From assembly GCF_004551525.1 (NCBI RefSeq), contig NZ_SATR01000010.1, positions 62,001 through 126,000 on the forward strand: DNA of 64,000 nucleotides. The letters are read 5' to 3'. A program made the translations under genes and the position numbers. Shown in pieces: positions 27,901 through 36,280 of this stretch. The stretch's first letter is position 1. Every line of letters starts with the position of its first letter. Source of the DNA: Vibrio ouci (GTDB lineage Bacteria; Pseudomonadota; Gammaproteobacteria; Enterobacterales; Vibrionaceae). The notes under the pieces were generated by a model. The model was not told where the DNA came from and ran no database searches. It was given only the letters and a program-made list of their open reading frames with translations.

Positions 27901-30900
27901 ACTCACAGCCGCGACGCAGCGCGATTCGAAACGGCAGGTTAAACAGATGTGGCTGCTGGCTCATTTGCTCCACAAAGCAAATGCGTTTTTGTCCTTGCGA
28001 CAGTTCCGCGTCCTCGAGGGGCTCGTCTGAAAGCGTTAACGCTCCCGCCTCAGCCTTGTCCGCCATCAACGCGGCGTGTTGTTTGACCGTGCGCAGCTCA
28101 AACAAACTGACGACCGAATGTTTATCGTGGCCCTGCGGGAACATCAGTGCAAACAGCTCAACCGCCGCCAGCGAGTGACCGCCGAGTAAGAAGAAGTCGT
28201 CGTGTGGGGTTTGAGGGGCTCGACCGAGTACTTGTTCCCACAAGACGGCAACGGCTCGGTGCTCAGGTCGCGTTATCTCAACTTGCGCCAGGTGCTGTGC
28301 AACTAGCGGCTTGCCAGCCATTGAGCTCAAGACCGACTTGTCGACCTTGCCATTGGCGGTCAATGGGACACATTCAACAACAAAATACAAAGAGGGGATC
28401 ATTTGCGCCGGCAATCGAGCCTCAAGCTGCGCGTTGAGCGACTCGACCTCCGGGAGGTGCCCCTGCTCAGGCACCAAGTATGCCTGTAGCTTGTGACCAT
28501 CCACCACCACTTGGGCTTGCTTTATCGCGGGATGACTTTCCAGTACACGATGTATCTCCTGGGATTCAATCCGATAACCACCGACCATGACCTGGTCATC
28601 TTGTCGCCCGATAAACTCGATGAGACCATCTGAACGATAGCGACCAAGGTCTCCCGTTCGGTAATAACGCTGACCATCCTTTCCCTCAAAGAACTTCTCT
28701 TGCTCGAGCTCAGGTCGGTTAACGTACCCAGGTGTCACCCCGACCCCACTGCAACACAGCTCGCCCTCGACCCAATTCGGGCAGTCTCGCCCGTGTCGAT
28801 CGAGGATCCGGTACTGGTTATTGGCGATCGGTTGACCATAGGGCACACTGGACCATGTGTGATCAAAGGCAGTGACCTCATACATGATGTTCCACAACGT
28901 CGTCTCCGTCGGTCCACCAACGGAGACCAAGCGGGCGTTCGGCAACATCGCTTGCATGTCTGAGTGAGTCGAAAGCGGGATCCAATCGCCGCCCAAGAAA
29001 GCCACACGGACCGCGTTGAGTGACGTCGATGGTGTCTGTTTTAACGCCGCGAGCAACATTTGCATCAGCTGTGGGACACTGTTCCAACACGTCACCCCGT
29101 AATGTGCCATCTGACGCAGCCAACGCTGCGGATCACGATAATCTTGCGAGGCAGGGCACACCAACGTCCCCCCGGTTTTCAGCACTGCCAGTAGATCGAA
29201 CCACGCCATATCATGGTGCAGTTGGGTCAGTCCGAAGAAAACGTCCTGCTGATCAAACTGGAAGCGTTGAATGGTCGCATTCACTGCGTTGTGCATCGCA
29301 GCGGCGGCGATTTTGACACCTTTCGGTAGCCCTGTTGAGCCTGAGGTATAAATAATTAACATGGTCGCTGACGGCGTTTGCTGAGGGCGCATGACTTCAT
29401 CCGTCGCCGTGCTTGCGATCTCGATAGCGCTCACCCGCATTTGGGCGGCCAACTCACGATACAAAGGCGAACACAAAACCAACGGCGCTTGCGTATCGTC
29501 AGCAATAAACTGAAGACGAGCGATAGGATTAGAGCCATCTACGGGGACCGCAATGTGACCCTGATGGTGGATAGCCAAATACGCTGCTATTTGCTGCCAG
29601 CCTTTCTCTGCCATGATCAAAATAGGCTGATGAGGGGCCAGCGCGCAGGCCGCAATCTGACTGGCGAGAGCATTGACCCGAGCCGCCAATTGGGACCACG
29701 TCAGTTCACCTTGAGCACACGCGACCGCCATCCGGTTTGGGTAGTGTGTCACCGCTTGGCTCAGATCAGCCCAAGCATCGCCTTGCAACAAAGCGGGCTC
29801 TTGGCTCAGCGCCATCGGTACGACTTCAGGTAAGCGTGCCTGTGTGGATGCCTCAAGCAAGCCGAGAATGTTGTCGATAAACGCTTTGAACATTTGCCCG
29901 ACTTGATCGGGGTAGAACTGATCGTCCCTAGCGTCCCAAAACAGGTACAGGCCATCTCGACTTTCATGGTACTGGCAATCAATCTTTACCTGAGGTGTCT
30001 GTGAAATCGCGTATTCCAAGCGGCCCAATTGCTGGAGTGTGTCGATAAACGACTGCTTTTCGCCACTGGGGGTGACCCACTCCGGCGCGTTAGTAAACAC
30101 AAAAGGCATGGTCTGAACACTGTCCGTCAGCGCGTTCCTTTTACGCAGGATCTCGACGCCCGACACCCCAGCTTCAACGCTCTCTAGCACCGACCGTTGG
30201 GCCTGCTCAATGCGGCGACGACGATCCATCGTCACACCAAAATCGAAGCCCACCAACGAAAAGGTGGCGAATTCGCCAATGATTTGTTGGATCCTCGCAT
30301 CGTCAGTATTGCGATTGAATCTCGGCACATTCACGGTGAATCGATCATCGCTCGACCACAGGTGGAGCACCTCAGCATATAAGGTCAGCAATGTGGCCGC
30401 TAACGTCACGCCCTGACTGGCACACCAGCTCTTAAGCTGCTGCGTCTGGTCGTTCGTCAACCAGCGTTCATAGCGCTGGAATACCGGTGCTGTGGACGAA
30501 CGCCGCCTCTCCGGAACAGTGGGAGCAGCCGGTAATCGTTGAGCTTGGTGGTCAATATACGCAATCTGTGCTTGACTGAGTGCGCCGCCAACGTGACACG
30601 AGTAATCGCGAAAGGTTAACTCGATCGAAGGCAAAGGCTGTTCACCACGATACAGCTGCAACCACTCCTGAAAGAGGATTTGGTAACTCCACCCGTCGAT
30701 ACACCAGCAATCTAAGCTCAGACACAAGGTTTGCTTGTCGCGCGACGCCACAACCTCAAATTGGTGCTGGGGCCATTGGGTCAGATCATAATTAGCATGG
30801 GACAAACGCTGGCGCGTTTGAGCCATAACCTCCTCGAATCGCCCCTCCGCCTCTACTACAGTGAACGGGGGAACGGTCACCGTTTTGAGTACCTGTTGGT

Positions 30901-31312
30901 GTCCGTCTGGTGTCACCACCGCACGCAGCATATCATGACGCTGGACCATGGTTGCCCACGCAGCGTGTAACTTATCCATATCCAGCGCGTTGGCTTCGAT
31001 CTCGAAATAGAGGTGGATGGCGACGCCTCCCCCCTCGACTGACTGACTGCGACCTAACCAATAAGCCTGCTGGTTTTCATTCAACGCAAAGGGCTCGAAG
31101 CGCTGCGCGTCTGACGAGACGATCTTGTCCTGGTTCTCCACTTCGCAGAAGTAATCCAGAAATGGGCGTTTATGGGCTTTGATCAGAGCCACCGTCTCTG
31201 GGTCAAGCACGCCATTCTCGCTCGACACTTTTAACTCACCATGCCTCGCTCTGACTCGGATCCCTTGCTCTTTCAGTTGTTTTAATAGAGAAAATGTCTC
31301 GTTATGATTCAT
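24956..31312 (-). CDS. Bimodular NRPS: docking-Cy-A(Cys)-T-C-A(beta-Ala)-T
   Basis: 2118 aa. TubC-like docking segment (5-55). Cy domain (70-510) with DCWCIDGWS. First A domain has HHDMAWFD, CWNSVP, LGGDW and GGPTE; its pocket is about D-M-F-N-A-L-V-L-W-K, Cys-like. First carrier near 1040-1110 with GGHSLA. Condensation domain (about 1125-1545) with HHALFDGWS. The second A domain (about 1570-2010) has FVDSIAE and YGSAEVAAD with pocket about V-D-A-V-V-S-V-A-D-K, matching the beta-alanine code (VDWVISLADK, from memory) at six positions with two conservative changes. Last carrier has GGHSLL. Predicted to form a thiazoline from Cys and then add beta-alanine. The ATG at 31312 lies two bases after the upstream stop and is preferred to the 66-base upstream extension. 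Confidence 0.92.
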   Translation of the reverse strand: MNHNETFSLLKQLKEQGIRVRARHGELKVSSENGVLDPETVALIKAHKRPFLDYFCEVENQDKIVSSDAQRFEPFALNENQQAYWLGRSQSVEGGGVAIHLYFEIEANALDMDKLHAAWATMVQRHDMLRAVVTPDGHQQVLKTVTVPPFTVVEAEGRFEEVMAQTRQRLSHANYDLTQWPQHQFEVVASRDKQTLCLSLDCWCIDGWSYQILFQEWLQLYRGEQPLPSIELTFRDYSCHVGGALSQAQIAYIDHQAQRLPAAPTVPERRRSSTAPVFQRYERWLTNDQTQQLKSWCASQGVTLAATLLTLYAEVLHLWSSDDRFTVNVPRFNRNTDDARIQQIIGEFATFSLVGFDFGVTMDRRRRIEQAQRSVLESVEAGVSGVEILRKRNALTDSVQTMPFVFTNAPEWVTPSGEKQSFIDTLQQLGRLEYAISQTPQVKIDCQYHESRDGLYLFWDARDDQFYPDQVGQMFKAFIDNILGLLEASTQARLPEVVPMALSQEPALLQGDAWADLSQAVTHYPNRMAVACAQGELTWSQLAARVNALASQIAACALAPHQPILIMAEKGWQQIAAYLAIHHQGHIAVPVDGSNPIARLQFIADDTQAPLVLCSPLYRELAAQMRVSAIEIASTATDEVMRPQQTPSATMLIIYTSGSTGLPKGVKIAAAAMHNAVNATIQRFQFDQQDVFFGLTQLHHDMAWFDLLAVLKTGGTLVCPASQDYRDPQRWLRQMAHYGVTCWNSVPQLMQMLLAALKQTPSTSLNAVRVAFLGGDWIPLSTHSDMQAMLPNARLVSVGGPTETTLWNIMYEVTAFDHTWSSVPYGQPIANNQYRILDRHGRDCPNWVEGELCCSGVGVTPGYVNRPELEQEKFFEGKDGQRYYRTGDLGRYRSDGLIEFIGRQDDQVMVGGYRIESQEIHRVLESHPAIKQAQVVVDGHKLQAYLVPEQGHLPEVESLNAQLEARLPAQMIPSLYFVVECVPLTANGKVDKSVLSSMAGKPLVAQHLAQVEITRPEHRAVAVLWEQVLGRAPQTPHDDFFLLGGHSLAAVELFALMFPQGHDKHSVVSLFELRTVKQHAALMADKAEAGALTLSDEPLEDAELSQGQKRICFVEQMSQQPHLFNLPFRIALRRGCELERLQASLERTLSQFDVFQAILVEGRWARMMERPSVSVERSPVNEAAIEAMSREQAQARLDLAAGLGWRARLVKHEDGHHELLLTVHHALFDGWSLQVLLKAWQDNYCAEHASQAERADYFNYCQWESQAAAPEHELAFWRRQLDGYQDSALLPTQLVPQYDDYSAATEALLLDASTVSAIRAFSEAHGSTEFAVMMAAFQLLISRYLAQDDVVIGTHVANRPTAQIQSIPGLFLNNVAIRQRVEAHWCVEQLIAEQTQTLLAAMKHSTLPFERVVSEVDAGGEGRRHPLYQISFVLDNSQSLDGELGCVLTPTEQVALATELEMNVQLCQDSGRINLVYRTGLFTALSMRQLLAQYQSLLNQMLAQPLVQLRSLCYNSEPQEAVLEGPSLPSTPTPIRTLWQSVVETSPHSPAYMDEHVTRTFAQLDERAQILAQGLSSVGIGAQSRVGVHLELGEEWLVSLLAIVKLSACYVPLATNLPNGRLEQMVTIAECDLVLGLSDIDLGAPYVAPNHVSDLGPLGVAARDPLDEPLLYVTFTSGSTGTPKAVAATEVGALNRFAWTWQQMPFVANEVCALKTSISFVDSIAEVFTPLLKGVPLALIPTQAQYDPEAFAQCIAHHDITRLVMVPSLMETLVEHSQKHPEVATSYRSLSQVVLSGETLSLTLARRVQTLWPDLQLWNVYGSAEVAADVLAKRIDLREPYMTLGQPFFNTRIELRDNWGGLTPAGGKGELMISGPQVIGGYLGETPFPRNALGEAIFASGDIAQIHRGHPALDASEVVFVGRQQQLVKIRGQKVSLAEIRETLAAHDALTQLAVVMVDEQRIGVMYTPDTVPSRALQSLAEQYLPRYMRPQVWCGVGSMPLLATGKVDVKAVTAALQQQPDKSTAVRALTETENAIAELWQALTGICPRDPDSHFFDLGGHSLLVNSLTNALNQAFGLSLRLGLVYDALVLSELAELIETLVTTPSVQSSIKETGVI

Positions 31313-31314
31313 AG

Positions 31315-33615
31315 TTAAAACGTCCATTCTTGTGTCGTTTCGTCTTGTGTTTGATTCCATTGCTGCAGTTCCACCCACTCACATATCGCCTTCGGCGATG
31401 AGTTCTCGGCCAAAAAAGACAACTCAAGACGATGAGCAAACGTCAAGCGAAGTTGGCTCAGGAGCTGCATTAAGTGCAGTGAGTTACCACCGAGCTCAAA
31501 CAGGGATTTGTCACGGTCTCCGACCGGGGCACACAACACCGCTTCATAGATCGCCAAGACGGTGTGCATTGTCTCTGAATGCGGCTCTTCTAAGACAGGC
31601 CGAGGGGTCGGTTGGATAAGCGCGTCCAAGGCGTTCTGATCCACTTTGCCATTTGGGTTAAGCGGGATCGTTGCCACACGAAGGACAACCGCAGGCTGCA
31701 TGTAGTGCGGCATATGAGCCACAGTCCGCCCCACGTCCGTCACATCCCCGCCATCAACACTGGTGTAAAAGGCCTGGAGTTGACGTTTGACCGGACACAT
31801 ACGTACATAAGCCGAGGCCACCTGCTCATGAGTCCGCAGCGCCGTCTCGATTTCACTCAGCTCAATGCGGAAACCATTGAGTTTGATCTGTGAGTCCACG
31901 CGTCCGACAAACTCAATCTCTTGCTCGGCCGACACGCGCACGTAATCCCCAGTCAAATACCCTCGCTCACCGTTAAACTCGATAAATTTCTGCTCGGTTT
32001 GCGCTTTTGCACCAATGTATTCCGTAGCAAGCCCATCGCCAAAGCACACCAGTTGACCCACTTTGCCGTGCGGGACAGGCTGCAACGCGTGATCGAGCAG
32101 AGCGACTTGGGTGCCTTTGACCGGTTTACCGATCGGCAGATCTTTCCCCTGTAGAGCGAGACAGGGATCCACCACATGCGTGGTAGTAAAGATCCCGTTT
32201 TCTGTTGGGCCATAACAGTGGATAAACTGCGTGGATGGCGCTTGTGCCAGCGCGCGGTGCACATGAGGCATGGAGACTTTTTCGCCCCCAAACATCACAT
32301 AAGACAATGTGTCAAACACGGGGACAGGCGCATCAGCAATACGATTGAACAGTCCGGAGGTGAAAAATGACGTGGTGACGCCCAACCCGCGCAGCGTATC
32401 CGACAAGATCTGGACATCCAGCACTTCGTCTTTGTCCAATATCGCGAGCGTCGCACCGTTATATAGGGCCCCCCATAGCTCCAAAGCCGACGCATCAAAC
32501 GCAGGATTGGCGATATAGCTAAACACTTGCTCTGACATCGAGCCTAAGAAATCTGGCTCGGCAATAAGCCTCGCAATCGCCTGTCCCGGCAAAGCGACGG
32601 CTTTCGGCAACCCTTCGGAACCCGAAGTGAAATACACATAATTCGGTTTGTTGAGCGCGAGCGGAGCTGCTGGCAGCGTCGCATCAGGCAACGGCGCCTT
32701 TAACAGGGATTCAATATGGATTAGCGCGCTATCGCAGCGCAATACACGCGCTTTTTCACTCGCCGTGATCACACACTGGCACTGCACAATGGCGATTTGA
32801 GTCTCCACGCGCTCCAGCGGCGTATCGTAGTAGATCGGCACCACCGGACAACCCAGACCATGGCAAGCGAGTGTAGCCACTATTTGCTGCACGCCCCTTT
32901 CCAGGTACAGCGCAACAGGAAGGCCAGATTGACAATGACCAGCCAGATGAGACATCAACACCTCAACCCGAGTCAGCAGTTGCGCATAGGTCACGGTCAG
33001 TTGAGTTGAGACAATGGCGGGGTGATCAGGGCGGCAACGCGCGTGGTGACGAAACACGGAATACAAGGCCTCATCAGACGTCCACTCATTGGGTGGCCCC
33101 ATCAACCAAGTCCCCTCTTTCCCGCCGGCGCTCTGACAGTGCTCAACGAACAGCTCAATCTCTTTCGGGTCATAGCCTGGCGAACAGTGAATCATCGCGT
33201 CACCATCAAGCGTCATGATCAGGACATCGTATTCGCTGCCAAGCACCTCGTGCAGCTCGCCGGCCGCTCGTGCATCAAAACTGATCAGAGTACGGATATG
33301 TCGCGCTGGTGATTCAATGGGTTCAAAACGAAACCGCTGAATCACTTGTTGCTCCAATGACCATTCCAATGAGGCGATGTACCACTGCGAACTCAGCAGC
33401 ACATTGCAAGCCAAATACCCTTGCCCTGTCATAGTGCCACCCACCGAAAGAAGGTGACGAACCTGATCTTGAGGGTCTCGCGGCGACAAAGACAGGATCG
33501 GATGCAAACTTAAGCCAGACTTGTCCGCCACTCGGCGCCCAACAGGCAGGAGGAAATAGTGCGCGTCCTGGTCGCTTGGAAGGAGCGAGATTTGTTCTGC
33601 TAACACGTGAAACAT
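31315..33615 (-). CDS. NRPS loading protein A-T with a degenerate N-terminal region
   Basis: 766 aa, first gene of the operon. Residues 1-190 carry no complete condensation motif but the end (YDVLIMTLDGD... followed by helices) resembles the C-terminal edge of a condensation domain; this is inference. The A domain (about 195-660) is recognisable by CYGPTE, YLTGD, LNGFRIELSE and the A10 lysine in NGKVD, but its phosphate loop reads TSGSEGLPK, with Glu where Thr is usual. The pocket by eye is D-A-L-F-M-G-C-I-F-K, suggesting a hydrophobic alpha-amino acid. The carrier has GGNSLH. It is the presumed starter module, passing its unit to the Cy domain of the next protein. The ATG has a poor ribosome site; a GTG nine bases on (33606) is an alternative. 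Confidence 0.85.
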   Translation of the reverse strand: MFHVLAEQISLLPSDQDAHYFLLPVGRRVADKSGLSLHPILSLSPRDPQDQVRHLLSVGGTMTGQGYLACNVLLSSQWYIASLEWSLEQQVIQRFRFEPIESPARHIRTLISFDARAAGELHEVLGSEYDVLIMTLDGDAMIHCSPGYDPKEIELFVEHCQSAGGKEGTWLMGPPNEWTSDEALYSVFRHHARCRPDHPAIVSTQLTVTYAQLLTRVEVLMSHLAGHCQSGLPVALYLERGVQQIVATLACHGLGCPVVPIYYDTPLERVETQIAIVQCQCVITASEKARVLRCDSALIHIESLLKAPLPDATLPAAPLALNKPNYVYFTSGSEGLPKAVALPGQAIARLIAEPDFLGSMSEQVFSYIANPAFDASALELWGALYNGATLAILDKDEVLDVQILSDTLRGLGVTTSFFTSGLFNRIADAPVPVFDTLSYVMFGGEKVSMPHVHRALAQAPSTQFIHCYGPTENGIFTTTHVVDPCLALQGKDLPIGKPVKGTQVALLDHALQPVPHGKVGQLVCFGDGLATEYIGAKAQTEQKFIEFNGERGYLTGDYVRVSAEQEIEFVGRVDSQIKLNGFRIELSEIETALRTHEQVASAYVRMCPVKRQLQAFYTSVDGGDVTDVGRTVAHMPHYMQPAVVLRVATIPLNPNGKVDQNALDALIQPTPRPVLEEPHSETMHTVLAIYEAVLCAPVGDRDKSLFELGGNSLHLMQLLSQLRLTFAHRLELSFLAENSSPKAICEWVELQQWNQTQDETTQEWTF

Positions 33616-33670
33616 CCCTGTAATAATTTTTAAAAAAGGAGCTTCAGGTTAAACAAATATCTCTCAAATG

Positions 33671-33691
33671 CTAATGATATACATTATCAAA
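33671..33691 (-). promoter_or_regulatory. Fur box in the NRPS operon / MATE divergent promoter region
   Basis: tgatatacattatca (33675-33689) matches the 7-1-7 Fur inverted repeat TGATAATnATTATCA at all but two of the fixed positions. It lies 60 bases upstream of the first NRPS gene and about 105 bases upstream of the divergent MATE gene, so it could control both. Confidence 0.8.
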
Positions 33692-33695
33692 TCCG

Positions 33696-33753
33696 TGCGG
33701 TGAATATTTTGCTCCGCATAATGACAAAAACATTATTGTGCGCATGCCACAAT
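33696..33753. promoter_or_regulatory. Two inverted repeats between NRPS operon and MATE gene, possible AraC-regulator operators
   Basis: Two dyads are visible: tgcgg (33696-33700) with ccgca (33714-33718), and attgtg (33735-33740) with cacaat (33748-33753) separated by cgcatgc. They flank the Fur box on the MATE side. PchR/YbtA-type regulators bind repeats at such promoters, and one is encoded 1.4 kb away; assignment as its operator is a guess. Confidence 0.35.
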
Positions 33754-33793
33754 AGCCAAGTCTAGTGAAACCACTTAAACCACGGATCAAGAA

Positions 33794-35149
33794 ATGAAGA
33801 AAAAACCACCGATATATATGGCCTTAATAAAGCTTGCTTTGCCATTAATGTTTATCCAAATCTGCCAAGCTTCGCTGGGACTGGTCGATACCCTGTTGGC
33901 TGGCCAGTACCATTATCGAGATCTGGCCGCTGTTGGCTTAGCCAGTAACATTTGGACGCCCATCGCCATCCTGATCACCGGCATCATGTACGCGTTGGTC
34001 CCCAAATTTTCCGCCGCAAATGGCCAACAAGATCCGGCAGCCGGTGCCAAGTTGCTGGCCCTAGGAAAACGCAACGCCGCGCTGCTGTCTTTGTTCGGCT
34101 TCTGTCTGGTGCAGGCGTTCGCCTTCTCCGCTCCCTATCTCATCGCCGCACAGGACGTCGCAAAGATCAGTCAGAACTATCTTCATGTTGTGGCGTTTGC
34201 GGTGCCAGGCCTCACTTATATGGTCCTATACCGCTTTTTCAATGAAGGGCGCGGCAACATGCGACCCATCGCGCTCACAGGTGCCCTGCTACTGGTGGTC
34301 AATAGCGCGCTGAACCTCGTCTTGGTCAACGGATATTTGGGCTTTCCTCAGCTAGGAGGCTTAGGCTGCGGTATTGCCACCGCCATAACGACGTATTGCG
34401 CACTGGCTGGGTTGATTTTCTTATCCCGACGCTCGCTACGGGCCCTAGGTCAACCCGCGGCTCAAGCCGCTCCTGGCGAAGCACAACGTTTACTGGTCGA
34501 AGGCTTACCGATCGGTATTGCCCTCGTCCTCGAAGTGCTTGCGCTGACGGCGTTAGCCTTCTTCGCATCCGCACTGGGCACAAAAGTGGTGGCGGCACAT
34601 CAAGTCGCTATCAACATTGCCATGGTGGTGTTTATGATCCCGGTTGCAATCAGTAGCGCCGCCACCATTCAGGTGTCCCATTACCGTGGCCAGTCTCTCC
34701 CCTCCGAATCCAAACGCGCTGGCCTCGCTGCACTGACGATGGCCACCCTGTATGGTGCCATCATGACTGGCGTGATCTTAGCCTTTGGCCAACACATCGC
34801 CCCCTGGTTTAGTGACGATCCCGAAGTGGTGGCGCTCATCTCAAGCTTGATCCTCTTTATTGCCATGTTCCAATTGGTGGACGCGATACAAATGGTGGCG
34901 GCAGGCATCTTACGTGGATTGGAAGAGTTCGTTAAACCCTTGGTGACGGTGTTGTTCGTCTATTGGATTGTCATTATTCCCATCAGCTATTTCATCGGGG
35001 TCAAAGGCTGGCTGGTTGAGCAGCCCAATATCGAACAAATCTGGCTCTTGCTCACCTGTGGACTGACGTTTGCGGCCCTGCTGCTTGGGGCGCAAAGCTA
35101 CCTCCAGCTCAACAAAAACCTCCTCAACCCGGAGCTCAAGACTGCGTAA
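33794..35149 (+). CDS. MATE-family efflux transporter
   Basis: 451-aa integral membrane protein with about twelve hydrophobic helices and the MatE-family layout of two homologous six-helix halves. Recognisable segments include KLALPLMFIQICQASLGLVDT near the N terminus, RFFNEGRGNMRP after helix 5 and AHQVAINIAMVVFMIPVAIS in the second half, as in NorM-like proteins. These are Na+ or H+ coupled drug/metabolite exporters. Divergent from the NRPS operon across a 178-base region with a Fur box, so export of the made metallophore is the likely job. The ribosome site upstream of the ATG is weak. It ends at a hairpin terminator shared with the regulator gene. Confidence 0.9.
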   Translation: MKKKPPIYMALIKLALPLMFIQICQASLGLVDTLLAGQYHYRDLAAVGLASNIWTPIAILITGIMYALVPKFSAANGQQDPAAGAKLLALGKRNAALLSLFGFCLVQAFAFSAPYLIAAQDVAKISQNYLHVVAFAVPGLTYMVLYRFFNEGRGNMRPIALTGALLLVVNSALNLVLVNGYLGFPQLGGLGCGIATAITTYCALAGLIFLSRRSLRALGQPAAQAAPGEAQRLLVEGLPIGIALVLEVLALTALAFFASALGTKVVAAHQVAINIAMVVFMIPVAISSAATIQVSHYRGQSLPSESKRAGLAALTMATLYGAIMTGVILAFGQHIAPWFSDDPEVVALISSLILFIAMFQLVDAIQMVAAGILRGLEEFVKPLVTVLFVYWIVIIPISYFIGVKGWLVEQPNIEQIWLLLTCGLTFAALLLGAQSYLQLNKNLLNPELKTA

Positions 35150-35151
35150 GT

Positions 35152-35188
35152 CAAAAAAAACGGCTCAAGTATCGCTTGAGCCGTTGGT
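35152..35188. terminator. Bidirectional terminator between MATE and AraC-type regulator
   Basis: Stem cggctcaag/cttgagccg (35161-35182) with a short loop. It is flanked by a run of eight A on the left and T-rich sequence on the right, and lies between two converging genes. Confidence 0.85.
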
Positions 35189-36151
35189 TTATTCCGCATG
35201 GACCGACTTGCGCCGATATTGTTTCGGGCTGCACATATACTGCTCTTTGAATTTTTTCGAGAAATGACCGACGTGTTTGAAGCCAACTCGATGCGCCACT
35301 TCCTGTACCGACAGATCACCGACCGCCAACAATTCACCCGCCTTTATCATTCGTTTATTGGACAAAAAACCATACACAGTTTCACCAAAGACGATCTTAA
35401 AATTCTTTTTGAGTTTATTGTCGTTAATGCCCACTTGGCGAGACAACTCAATCAGAGACGGGGGCGACTCCATCCGCTCTTCCATGATCCGCGCCGCCAG
35501 TTGAATGCAATCCATGTCTCTTGGGGTCATACCACAACACACCGTTACCTCTCGATGCATATTGTGGTACAGCAGGGCCAATAGCTCCAATACCTTGCCC
35601 TGGAGATAGAGGTTATTAGCGGTTTTCCCCAATTTAGAGCGGAAAATCTCGTCGACATTCTTAATGATATCGGTCGTCACCGGAACGGATTCAAAGCAAT
35701 TCAGATCAAAATGTCTATCTGCGTCATCCTCAAACAGTGACTTCATCATCGACTTGGGCACACAGAAGTTGATGAACTTGGTCCGAGAGGTATCGTAACG
35801 AAAGTCTAATTCGCCTTGATGACAAACAAAAAACAGCGCTTTATCCTTGTCAATGGTGATCGACTCGGATCCACCAGAAACTCGCACCTCCACTTGCCCT
35901 TCAATGGCTAAACACGCACCAAAATAGTCTTGTGCGGCCTCCGTAAAACTGGTGGGATGCTTGAAAGTCACGTCGCTGTAAGTGATGTTGAGTCCCGGCG
36001 CTAGCTCGACGATATAACCATGACCTAAGCAAACCTCTTCATCAAGCTCGACTTTTGTGGTGGCGTAGTCCGCCAGTCGATTCTCACCCCCTCCTTCATA
36101 CCCTGTACACATTTTGAAGGCGGACTCAACGTTACTTTCTATATAGGCCAT
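35189..36151 (-). CDS. AraC-family regulator, PchR/YbtA-like
   Basis: 320 aa from the ATG at 36151. The C-terminal 100 residues form a two-helix-turn-helix AraC domain: LIELSRQVGINDNKLKKNF, then FGETVYGFLSNKRMIKA and VQEVAHRVGFKHVGHFSKKF. Its closest pattern in memory is PchR/YbtA, activators that respond to their ferri-siderophore inside the cell and switch on synthesis and uptake genes. The N-terminal half is a ligand-type domain without recognised motifs. The start is uncertain: ATG at 36169 and TTG at 36190 are also in frame; 36151 is chosen for AAGAGA upstream. A strong Fur box lies 55 bases upstream, so it is probably iron-repressed. Confidence 0.88.
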   Translation of the reverse strand: MAYIESNVESAFKMCTGYEGGGENRLADYATTKVELDEEVCLGHGYIVELAPGLNITYSDVTFKHPTSFTEAAQDYFGACLAIEGQVEVRVSGGSESITIDKDKALFFVCHQGELDFRYDTSRTKFINFCVPKSMMKSLFEDDADRHFDLNCFESVPVTTDIIKNVDEIFRSKLGKTANNLYLQGKVLELLALLYHNMHREVTVCCGMTPRDMDCIQLAARIMEERMESPPSLIELSRQVGINDNKLKKNFKIVFGETVYGFLSNKRMIKAGELLAVGDLSVQEVAHRVGFKHVGHFSKKFKEQYMCSPKQYRRKSVHAE

Positions 36152-36205
36152 GATGACATCTCTTAGCATTAATCTCTTTTGAGCAATCAATGAAAATACT
36201 ATAAA

Positions 36206-36220
36206 TGATAACGATTATCA
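36206..36220 (-). promoter_or_regulatory. Fur box upstream of the AraC-type regulator
   Basis: tgataacgattatca matches the 7-1-7 Fur repeat TGATAATnATTATCA at 13 of 14 fixed positions, the best match in the window. It lies in the gap between the ABC pair and the regulator gene, 55 bases before the regulator ATG. That gives the regulator its own promoter rather than read-through only. Confidence 0.85.
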
Positions 36221-36280
36221 ATTAAATTAAGAGCTATACAAACACGAGAATTTCCATTTTAATCGAATAAAAACAATTAT

